Part shown: positions 39,957 to 48,454 of the stretch, one piece after another | Layout: each line of letters begins with the position of its first letter | Numbering within the stretch: position 1 is the first letter of the stretch | Source of the DNA: Aureococcus anophagefferens | Lineage: Eukaryota; Sar; Pelagophyceae; Pelagomonadales; Pelagomonadaceae | NCBI RefSeq assembly: GCF_000186865.1 | Contig: NW_008705568.1 | Location: forward strand, 955,513 to 1,019,512 | Reading direction: 5' to 3' | Length of the DNA: 64,000 nt | The notes under the pieces: model-generated | Told to the model about the DNA's origin: nothing | Seen by the model: only the letters and a program-made list of their open reading frames with translations | Databases searched by the model: none | Position numbers and translations under genes: made by a program

Positions 39957-41102
39957 ATGCAGCTCTCGAAGGCCTTGACGCTCCTCTCTCTGGCCGCTTC
40001 GGCGGTCGCCCAGGAGACCGGCGTGCTCAAGCTAGATCGTGCTCTGAAGCGGAAGCTCGCGAAGGCGTCGAAGCCGTCGCTCAAGCCCCGGGCCAAGAAA
40101 CTCGTCGAAACCGCCCACCCGATCCTCAAGGAGGCCTTCGCCGCGACCGGCAAGCTCACGGGGGGGGACTTCGCCGCGGCGGCGGCGGCGGGGCCGGTCC
40201 CCGTCGACCGCGCCGCGGCCGCGCCCCCGCGCGCGGCGCCGAGCCGCCTGGGCGGCTTCGCGACCGAGACCACGGGGTCCGACTGCTCCGCGCACTCGTC
40301 CACGACGTTTTGCTACGGCATGGACGGCTACGTGGCCACGGACGCCACGAACGGCCTAGACGACGATTGGATCATGGCGTCGCCCGCGCCTCCCTCCGCG
40401 TGCGCGTCGTGCGGGTTCTTCGACGACGACGACGAGCACCGCGCGGAGTTCGCCGATCGCACGGACTGGGCCGACTGCGTCAAGTGCGCAGAGGGCGACG
40501 AGCTCATGGTCTTTTACGAGGATTGCACCGGCGTCTGCTCGCCCCCCGCCGCGAAAGCCTACTTCGAGGGCTTCGGCTTCGCGGACCTCGACGCGTCCGC
40601 GTGCATCGCCCACGAGCCCTGCGGCTACGAGGGCTACTCGCTCGAGGGCACCGTGCCGCCGCTCGAGACCCAGTTGTGGTCCTACTCCTACGAGGACGAC
40701 GACCCCGTGGACCAGTCCGCCGCCGATCCAGCGGCCACGGGCGACGAGGTCGCCGCGGACTGCGCCGCCGAGAGCCGCGCCGTCGTCGGCTGCTGGCTCG
40801 ACGCGGGCATCCCGACGGACGACGACGCGGCGCCCATCGCCTACTTCGAGTTCCTCGGCGAGACGTGCGCCGCCGCGGAGCGCAGCTCCGAGTTCCGCGC
40901 CATGTGCGCGAACCCCAAGGACGGCGGCGAGTCCTGCGAGGCGGCCTGGACGGCCTACGCCGAGTGCTCCTACGAGTCCCGCGCGCGCGAGGCGGGCCTC
41001 GCCTGCGACCTCACTTGCCGCGCGGAGAGCGACGGCGCCGCGGCCACGGCGGTCGCGGCGCTCGCCGCCGTCGTCGCGGCCGCCGTCGCCGCGCTCGCCT
41101 GA
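39957..41102 (+). CDS. Secreted, probably GPI-anchored Cys/Asp-rich protein
   Basis: A 381-residue single-exon protein. Seen: signal peptide MQLSKALTLLSLAASAVAQ; a basic pro-like region (LDRALKRKLAKASKPSLKPR); a Cys-rich, acidic body (CASCGFFDDDDEHRAEF, CVKCAEGDELMVFYEDCTGV); and a hydrophobic tail (TAVAALAAVVAAAVAALA) ending the protein, the form of a GPI signal. The module CEAAWTAYAECSYESRAREA followed by GLACDLTC is repeated in the protein encoded at 45369, so they are paralogs. Basic stretches in the pro-region could be cut by the convertase encoded next. No function is known. Confidence 0.7.
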   Translation: MQLSKALTLLSLAASAVAQETGVLKLDRALKRKLAKASKPSLKPRAKKLVETAHPILKEAFAATGKLTGGDFAAAAAAGPVPVDRAAAAPPRAAPSRLGGFATETTGSDCSAHSSTTFCYGMDGYVATDATNGLDDDWIMASPAPPSACASCGFFDDDDEHRAEFADRTDWADCVKCAEGDELMVFYEDCTGVCSPPAAKAYFEGFGFADLDASACIAHEPCGYEGYSLEGTVPPLETQLWSYSYEDDDPVDQSAADPAATGDEVAADCAAESRAVVGCWLDAGIPTDDDAAPIAYFEFLGETCAAAERSSEFRAMCANPKDGGESCEAAWTAYAECSYESRAREAGLACDLTCRAESDGAAATAVAALAAVVAAAVAALA

Positions 41103-41238
41103 GCGAGGCGCCCCGAGATCCCAAAGGCCGCAGCCCCTCCCCTCCCCTCCCCCGACGACTAAACGTCCGGCCGGTCGTGTGAGAGGCCTTCGCGCAGTCG
41201 CCGAGGTTTCGCCGCAAACGCTGCGACATTTGTGGAGC

Positions 41239-43993
41239 ATGCTCCTCGCACGACCCGGCGCCCTCGCCCTCGTCGCCCTGGGCGTCGCGCGCGCCTGTGA
41301 CTGCCCCTGGCAGTTCGACGGCGAGTGCGACGTCGGCAACGGGTGCGACTGCGACCCCTTCGACTGCAGCGAGTGCGGCCGACTGGTCACCTGCGAGGCC
41401 TGCGCGAGCCGGGGCGATTGCGTGTACTGCGCGGCCGAGAGCCTCTGCGCGCCGGCCGACGACGTGCCGACACCGGCATTCCTCGCGGGCCACGGCAAGG
41501 TCTCAACGTGCGCCGCGGACGATTTCGTCGCGACGTGCGGGACGCGCGCGGCCGCGAGCCCGGACCCCTACTACGGCGCCGCGGCGTGGTACCTGGACCT
41601 CATGAACGTCGAGGCGGCCTGGGCGTCGGGCGTCACGGGCGCCGGCGTGCGGATCCGCGTCAACGACGACGGCGTCGACGCGTCGCACCCGGACCTCGCG
41701 AAGGTGTCCGTCGCGGACTCGTGCGAGGTCTGGGCGCCCCTCGAGGAGGCGGGCGAGGATCACGGCACGGCGTGCGCGGCGCTCGCGGCGGGCTGTGTGA
41801 AAATCAAATCTTCAACCCGACTTCAATGTGAGCGTATGCGACGGTTTCGACGCGAGCTCTGAGAGCAATCGATTCGTCCAATAATCAGCCGAATCGACTT
41901 CGATTTGACCGAGCTAGAGAGTTCTGAAGTTTGGTTGGGATAACCCAGCTCACTGTTTGATTTCCACACAGGCGGCGGCCAGCGCGAACGACCACTGCGG
42001 CGTCGGCGTCGCGCCGGGCGCGAGCCTCAGCGCGTGCGCCATCTACGGGAACCACGAGTCGCCCGAGGCCGCAGACGGCAGCTATCTCTACAGCGGCGAC
42101 AACGACGTCTCCAGCAACTCCTACGGCGTCGACTCCTGCGTCTTCTCCGGCGTCTACTACTACGGCTACTACTACTATGACGACTGGACCTACGACGACG
42201 ACTGGTGGAGCGGGTCGGACGGCTACTACTACTACTATTACGACGACGACTACTGGCTCGACTGGACCTACGACGACGACTGGTGGAGCGGGTCGGACGG
42301 GACCGCCGCGGGGCGCAAGCCCGACGCCGCGCGCAAGGACATTAGCGGGACCGCCGCGGGGCGCAAGCCCGACGCCGCGCGCAAGAACAAGTCCAGGTCC
42401 AAGGACAAGTCCGCGCGGCGGTCGAGGCGCGACTTCGACTTCGGCTTCGACTTCGACTTCGAGGCCGCCGCGGCGTGCCCGTTCTCGTCGGAGGAGGTCT
42501 GCGGCGCGTGCGACGGCGACGACTGGGCGTCCGGGTCGCTGAGCGACGCGTGCGAGGACGCCGTCGTCGGCTGGTGCACGCACGACCTCGACTTCGAGAC
42601 GGACCCGGAGGCGTGCCTCGACTTCGACGAGTATTTCGTGACCTGCGGCCACGGCCAGCTGTCGCGGTCCGAGGCGGCCGCGTTCCGGCGGGGCGTGACG
42701 GAGGGCCGCGGCGGCAAAGGCACGGTCTACGTCTTCTCGGCGGGCAACGAGCACGCGCGCCGCGGCGTCGTCCGGAGCCCGCGACCCTCCGACCGACGCA
42801 CCCTCGCAGGCGAGCGGCGACGACGTGAACTTCGAGGGCGAGCTCCAGAGCCGGTACACGATGTCGATCGCCGCCGTCGGCCGCGACGGGCTCCACGCGT
42901 CCTATTCGTCGGTGGGCGCGCCCGTCTTCGCGGCCGCGCCCGGCGGCGACGGGGACCACGTCCACAACATGATCACCGCGCTGCCCCCGTGGCTCGGCCG
43001 CGCCGACGACTGCGGCGACGTCGGCATGGGCACGTCCTACGCCGCGCCGCTCGTCGCGGGCGTCGTCGCGCTCGTCCTCGAGGCGAACCCGGACCTCGGC
43101 TGGCGCGACGTCTTCGGCGTCGTCGCGACGACCTCCCGGCTCCCGGACGACGCCGGCGACCCGGCGCGGTCGCTCAACGCCGCGGCCATCGGCCACAGCT
43201 ACCAGTACGGCTTCGGCGTCGTCGACGCGGGCGCGGCCGTCGCCGCGGCGCGGACCTGGGCGACCTACGGCCCCGAGACACGTGCTCGCGTCGAAGACCT
43301 ACGCGAACCGCGCGCTGCCGGACTTTGGCGGCGCGGGCGAGACCTGGGTCGCGTCGACGGAGGCGACGGGCTTCGCGGGCCACGGCGACTTCGTCGTCGA
43401 GCACGTCGCCGTGCTCCTCACCGTCGCCCACGAACGGCGCGGCGACGTCCGCGTGATCCTCGAGCGGGGCGCTGTGTGGAAATCAACCACTGGTTTGGGG
43501 GGTCCCCACCAAACTTCAGAACTCTCTATCTCGGTCAAATCGAAGTCGATTCGGCTGATTTTTGGACGAATCGATTGCTCTCATCGAGTTCTCGAAGCAC
43601 AGCAGAAAGCCTTGCGTCGAAACCGTCGCATATGCGCACATTGAAGTCGGGTTGAAGATTTGAATTCCACACAGGCGGGGCGGCGTCGAGAGCGTGCTCG
43701 CGCGCGACTCGCCGGAGCTCGGCGACGGCTACGACGAGCACAAGTACACGACGCCGCGCCACTGGGGCGAGCGCGCGGACGCGGGCGGCGCCTTCACGCT
43801 CCGCCTCGCGGACATGCGCGCCGGCGCCGGCGACGGCCTCTTCGTCTCCTGGACCCTCTTCGTCTACGGCCACACCGTCGAGCCCGAGTCCGACGGCGCG
43901 GTCCTCGCCTCCGACGGCGCGGCCCCGCGCGCGGCGACGGCCGGCGCCGCGGTCGCCGCGGCGGCGGCGCTGCTGCTATTTGGGGCGCTCTAG
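41239..43993 (+). CDS. Kexin/furin-like proprotein convertase (S8B) with a large insertion in the catalytic domain
   Basis: Secreted serine protease that cuts proproteins after basic residues. Seen: signal peptide MLLARPGALALVALGVARA; a Cys-rich prodomain; the Asp motif RIRVNDDGVDASHPDL (about residue 141); the His motif EDHGTACAAL (about 174) followed by CGVGVAPGASL; TEGRGGKGTVYVFSAGNE; the Ser motif MGTSYAAPLVAGVVALVLEA; then a P-domain (LARDSPELGDGYDEHKYTT, RHWGERADAGGAFTLRLAD) and a C-terminal hydrophobic anchor. Two introners and one conventional intron (about 42766-42809) interrupt it. One extra base near 43277 shifts the frame before VLASKTYANRALPDFGGAG and is probably a sequence error. 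About 190 residues (Tyr/Asp/Trp repeats, RRSRR, Cys-rich part) are inserted after SSNSYG. Confidence 0.85.
41785..41971 (+). mobile_element. Introner, family B (about 187 bp, GC-AG) in the convertase gene
   Basis: Target copies GCGGCGGG and GCGGCGGC (7/8), ends CTGTGTGAAAATCAAA and TTTGATTTCCACACAG. A start at 41788 is equally in frame because of the GCG repeat; either way the donor is GC. It is reversed relative to the copy at 43464. It sits right after the catalytic HGT motif. Confidence 0.9.
42170..42400 (+). repeat. In-frame low-complexity repeats inside the convertase catalytic domain
   Basis: Two copies of a unit encoding DWTYDDDWWSGSDG are separated by a Tyr/Asp tract. Two copies of a unit encoding GTAAGRKPDAARK follow. 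All are in frame and the copies are nearly identical at DNA level, so this part of the insertion grew by recent tandem duplication. Confidence 0.85.
43464..43674 (+). mobile_element. Introner, family B (211 bp, GC-AG) in the convertase P-domain
   Basis: Target duplication GCGGGGCG. Near-perfect inverted ends CTGTGTGGAAATCAA and TTGAATTCCACACAG. Excision gives RVILERGGVESVLARDSPEL within the P-domain. Confidence 0.94.
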
Positions 43994-44074
43994 ATACTCC
44001 TACTAAGTAAAAGAGTACATGTATAATGTGCAGGGCACGAGTGTGTTCACATGGGCGCGCCTCGCTTGTCGACT

Positions 44075-45103
44075 TCACTTTTGCATCGCGGGCGGCGCCT
44101 CCTCGCCGACGTATTCGCGCTCCGGGGGGTCGAAGCCGCACGCGGTGCCGTCTGTGTGCCGGACGTCGGCCTCCCATGGCAGCGCGTAGCGCCCCGCGAC
44201 GAGGTCCTTCATGTACGTGTAGGGGCAGTCCTTCGCGCCGCCCCTGACGGCGACGTAGCCGCGGTGGCCGAGCTGGTAGATGTTGTTCTCGACGCCCCAG
44301 CAGATTCGCGCCTCGCGCACGAGGTCGGGGCGCACCTCCGCGGTGACGATCTCGTCCGCGCGGCCCGTCAGGCCGTGGGCGATCACGCACCCGTCAAAGT
44401 TGACGATCATGCCCTCGCCCATGGAGTCGAAATCGCCGTCGCTGCCGCACATGCACACGTTCGCCGTGACCATGAGGTTCTGGAAGGAGTTGCTCCGGTT
44501 CGTGAAGCGCCACGAGTCGCGGATCGGCGCCGTGTACCCCGCGGTGCGGAGCATGATCTCCGCGCCTTTATACGCGCACTCGCGCGCCATCTCGGGGAAC
44601 ATGCCGTCGTGGCATATGATGAGCGCCAGTTTGCAGCCGCCCGGGCCGACGCACACGGGGACGCCGACGTTGCCCGGCTCCCAGGGCTCGACGGGGATCC
44701 AGGGATGCAGCTTGCGGTAGTAGAGCGCGATCTTACCCTTCGCGTCGATGACGAGTCCCGTGTTGTAGGGGTTGCCCGCGGGGTTGTACTCCATGATGCT
44801 GAAGCAACCCCAGATCTCGTGCGCCTCGCACGCCGCGCGGAAGCTCCCCACCTCGGGCCCGTCGAGCGCGCACATGATCTCGGGGTTCGTGTCCATCGAG
44901 AGTCCGTGCAGCGAATACTCCGGAAAGACGACGAGGTCCATCCCGGGCAGGTTGCGCCGCGCCTTGCCGACCATCGCGACGATTTTCTGCGTCTGCGCGG
45001 CGAGGTCGGCCTTGGTCTTGACCGTCGGCAGCTGGAGCTGCACGACGCCGATGACCACGCCGTTCGGCGACTTGTTGAGGCCACCGAGGCCGCCCGAGCT
45101 CAT
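44075..45103 (-). CDS. amiF: Formamidase (AmiF-type nitrilase superfamily amidase)
   Basis: A 342-residue enzyme matching bacterial formamidase nearly end to end. It hydrolyses formamide to formate and ammonia. Seen: NKSPNGVVIGVVQLQLP; the Glu of the triad in LVVFPEYSLHGLSMDTNPEI (E62); Lys in LYYRKLHPWIPVEPWEPG (K131); Cys in ALIICHDGMFPEMARECAYK (C164); and RTAGYTAPIRDSWRFTN. The closeness to the bacterial enzyme over long stretches, with no intron and no targeting peptide, suggests acquisition from bacteria followed by codon amelioration. It would let the cell use formamide nitrogen. It lies among plus-strand secreted-protein genes to which it has no evident link. Confidence 0.93.
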   Translation of the reverse strand: MSSGGLGGLNKSPNGVVIGVVQLQLPTVKTKADLAAQTQKIVAMVGKARRNLPGMDLVVFPEYSLHGLSMDTNPEIMCALDGPEVGSFRAACEAHEIWGCFSIMEYNPAGNPYNTGLVIDAKGKIALYYRKLHPWIPVEPWEPGNVGVPVCVGPGGCKLALIICHDGMFPEMARECAYKGAEIMLRTAGYTAPIRDSWRFTNRSNSFQNLMVTANVCMCGSDGDFDSMGEGMIVNFDGCVIAHGLTGRADEIVTAEVRPDLVREARICWGVENNIYQLGHRGYVAVRGGAKDCPYTYMKDLVAGRYALPWEADVRHTDGTACGFDPPEREYVGEEAPPAMQK

Positions 45104-45368
45104 CCTCTCGTCGCGTTCAGCGGCGACTAGCTAAATCACGGGCGCCAGCCCTCCTCTAGAGAATCGATTTTGTGGCAGAAATCGATTTTGTGGCGAGTTT
45201 GTGGGCCCCCTAAGAGAGACGCGTCAAGGCGGGTTTGTGGCCAAAATTAACCCCCCTCCAGATCCTGGTAGAACCTCCCGTCCTCCGGCGGATCCTCCCG
45301 GTCCCCTACGTTTAGAGACGCATCAACGCAAAAAAGTCCTCGCGCAGTCGGCAAGGGCACGCTAAAAA

Positions 45369-48301
45369 ATGGCCCTCCTCCGCCGGGCCGTGCGCCTCGT
45401 CGTGCTCGTTCTCCCCTTCGTCTCGGCGCGTGAGCTTCGCGAAGCCCTGGAGGGCGCAGAAGATCCTGTGCGTGAGGCGTTGGAGAGATCGGTGGGCCGC
45501 CACGAGAAAGCGAAAAACCTCTTCGAGGCCCACGGCCATCTCCTGCCCGGCGAGCTCCGCGACCGCGCGCGCTCGCTCCTCGACCGCCACGGGCGAGCCG
45601 TCGCGGGCGCGGCCGCGGGCGGCGCGCCGGGGCCCCGGGCCCTCGACGCCCTCGCGCGCAAGGAAGCGCACGCGCTCGAAAGCTACCGGCGCCTCGGCGG
45701 CGACGACGCGGCGCGGCGCGCGCGCGCGGCCCTCCCGCCGCCGTCGCCGCGGGCAAAATCGCGCGCCACCGCCGCCTCTCTCTTCGCCGCGACGGGCATC
45801 GACTCTGGCGAGCCCGCCTGGGGCGCCCCCTTCCGCGCGGTCGACGGCCTCTTCGGCGGCGAGGTCCCCCTCGAGGCCGTCGGCGTGAGCGCCAAGGTCC
45901 GCGGCGGCGACGTGAGCGCCGGCCGCTACCACGTCGCGCTCCAGCCGCCCTGCGACTGCTGGACCTTCGGGCCCGAGGCCGTCGCGGCCGCGGCGCGCGA
46001 CGTCGCCGAGCGGCTCGACGCGCCGCCCCTCGTCCATGCCTGGATCGACGCGCTCGAAGCGGGGGCGTCGCTGCCGTCCGTCGGGTTCGGCGTCGACAAG
46101 GACGCCAACGCCGCCAAGGTCTACGTCGCGGCCTACGGCGGGCGCGCGCTCCCGGCGCTCCCCGGCGCCGAGGCGCTCGAGTCCGGCGCGAACCGCATGG
46201 CGAGCCTCGAGTGGCGCCTCGGCGCGCCCGAGGTCTCGCTCCGCCACTACGCGGTCGCGGACCCCGACGCGACGGCCGCGCGCCGCCTCGAAGCCTTCGT
46301 CGACGCCGGCGCGGTCGCGGCGCTCGCGGCGCTCGGCGACGTCGCGAGCGAGGACGTGAGCGTGACGCCGCCGTTCCTCTCCGGCGACGAGACGCCGCGC
46401 GCGTCCCCGGAGAAGTCCAAGGCCGGCCTCAAGCTCAAGGGCGCGGGGCCCGGCGCGTCTCCCGACGCCGAGGCGGCGCTCGCGGCCGCGCTCGCGCTCG
46501 GCGGCGCCGCGGACGCGTGGCTCGCGTCGTCGCGCGCCGTCGACCACGCGGTCTCCAACGTCCAGTTCGGCCAAGGGTTCGCGACGCTCTACCGCCACCC
46601 GACGTCCTTCGGCCACGTCGACGCGGACGCGCCCGCGCAGCGCCGCGCGCTCCGGGCCGCGGTCGCCGCGCCGGCGCGCCGCCGCCGGCTCGCGCGCGAG
46701 GAGGAGAGCGCGCTCCCCTTCACGGCCTGCGAGCAGGCCATCGACGACTTCGAGCAGGACGCGATCTGGGGCGACGCCGCCGAAGGGACCTGCAAGGGGG
46801 CGACGGACGCGATCGAGGACCGGGGCGACCCGCGCTACGAGTGCCCGCTCGCGTGCCGCTCGGCGATCGCGGAGCTCGCCGAGCGCTGCTCCTCCTGCGC
46901 CCAGGTCCACAAGGCCTGCGACGACGTCGTCGACTACGACGCGTTCGACCACCCCAAGCTCCGGCGCCGCTTCACGACCGTCGTCGCCGGCGACCTCGGC
47001 GAGGCGTGCCGCTACCACCTCGAAAACAACGGCCTCTTCGACGGCGAGCTCGGCTGCTACGCGGCGGACGCGTCGGCGTCCGAGGCGACGGTGACGTGCG
47101 CGGCGGCGGCGGAGGACGTCGGCGCGTCCACCGCGGCCGAGTTCGAGGCGAGCTTCAAGGCCAAGTTCGAGGCCGAATTCGCGCGGGACGACCCCTGCGC
47201 CTACGACGCCGCGGCGTCGAGCGCGAACCTCGGGAGCGCGATCGTCGAGGACGGCGACTCGACGTGGTCCGACGTCGAGCCCCTGTCGGACGTCCCCGCG
47301 GACCGCCGCTACACGCGGCCCTACGGCGACGCCGGCTTCCTCGAGACCATGGAGACGTGGGGTCCCGACGCGTGCCTGTACCCGCACTACGGCTACATGC
47401 CCGACGCGCCGCTCTGCGACGAGTGCGCCGCCGTCGCCGAGGCGCGCGACACCGTCGCGCAGGGGATGTGGGACGGGCCCTGCGTCGACTCGGCGGACGA
47501 CGCCGTCGACGACGAGGCGTCGGCCTTCGGCGTGACCTATCCGGACCACTTCCCGGGCTGCGGGTGCGACTGCGCGGACCACGCGGACCGCGTCGACGCG
47601 CACTGCGCCGCGGACGAGTGCGCGGACGTCGGCAAGATCTACGGCACGACTTGCCCGTCGAACGCCGGCGCCTGCGGAGCGGAGGACGAGTCGCTCTGGG
47701 GGTACGAACACGCCTGCTTCGAGGCCGACGGCTCGCGCGCGGCGGGCGTCTGCTACGAGACCCTCGACCGCGTCCCGGCGATCGACGGCGGCGACGAGCT
47801 CGACGAGGCGGAGCACGCCGAAGAAGAAGAGCACCACGACGACCCGACGGCGACGACCACGACGAGGACGAGCACGGCGACGAGCTCGACGAGGCGGAGC
47901 ACGCCGCCGTCGACTGCGTCGCGGCGAACTGCCCCGAGGGCTTCGACACGGAGTACTACTCCTACTCCTACATGGGCGACGACGACTGGTTCGACGGCAC
48001 CTGCGACTCCGTCGAGGGCGCGCTCGACTTCACGTTCCTCTGCCAGAGCGCGGACGCGACGTGCGGCGAGTGCCAGAGCGCGGTGCGCGCCTACTCGGAA
48101 CTCCTCTGGGAGACGCAGGCCGCGTCCATCGGCCTTGTCTGCGACCTCGACTGCCCGGCCTACGGCGCCGCGGCCGAAGACACCCATGACGACCACGACG
48201 GCCACGACCACGGCGCCGCGGTGCCCGCGGAGTCCGACGGCGCCGCCAAGATCGGCGCCGCGGCCGCGTCCGCCCTCGCGGCCGCTTTCGCGTTCCTCTG
48301 A
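45369..48301 (+). CDS. Large secreted Cys/Asp-rich protein, paralog of the protein at 39957
   Basis: About 950 residues. Signal peptide MALLRRAVRLVVLVLPFVSA; an N-terminal half with a fold containing GRYHVALQPPCDCWTFGPEA; a polybasic site ARRRRLAREE near residue 435 directly before the Cys-rich half; then repeated Cys modules (CSSCAQVHKACDDVV, CDECAAVAEARDTVAQGMWD, CQSAVRAYSELLWETQAASI); and a hydrophobic C-terminus (IGAAAASALAAAFAFL) fit for GPI anchoring. The last part lies in another frame from about 47890. Either a base is missing near 47853, or the 86 bp between two 32-bp direct repeats is a GC-AG intron (47808-47893); both restore the frame. Possible convertase substrate by its RRRR-LAR site. 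Confidence 0.7.
47789..47907 (+). repeat. 32-bp direct repeats 86 bp apart at a frame break
   Basis: CGGCGACGAGCTCGACGAGG with its 12-base continuation occurs at 47789 and 47875. The spacing (86) is not a multiple of three, and the coding frame changes by the same amount. Each copy contains AGGC, so cutting from GC in copy 1 to AG in copy 2 would leave a perfect frame. Confidence 0.75.
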
Positions 48302-48454
48302 GTTGGAGCGCGAAAAGCCCAAGAAGCAAGCACCGACGCCGCCGCGAGCCGCGCGTCGAGAGGCGCCTTTCGAGAGCTGCCCTGGGGCGTCTGAGATCGC
48401 TAGGCGCTTGCGCCGGCCTTCTTCTCGATCGCGATCCGAGGTCCCTACACACGT

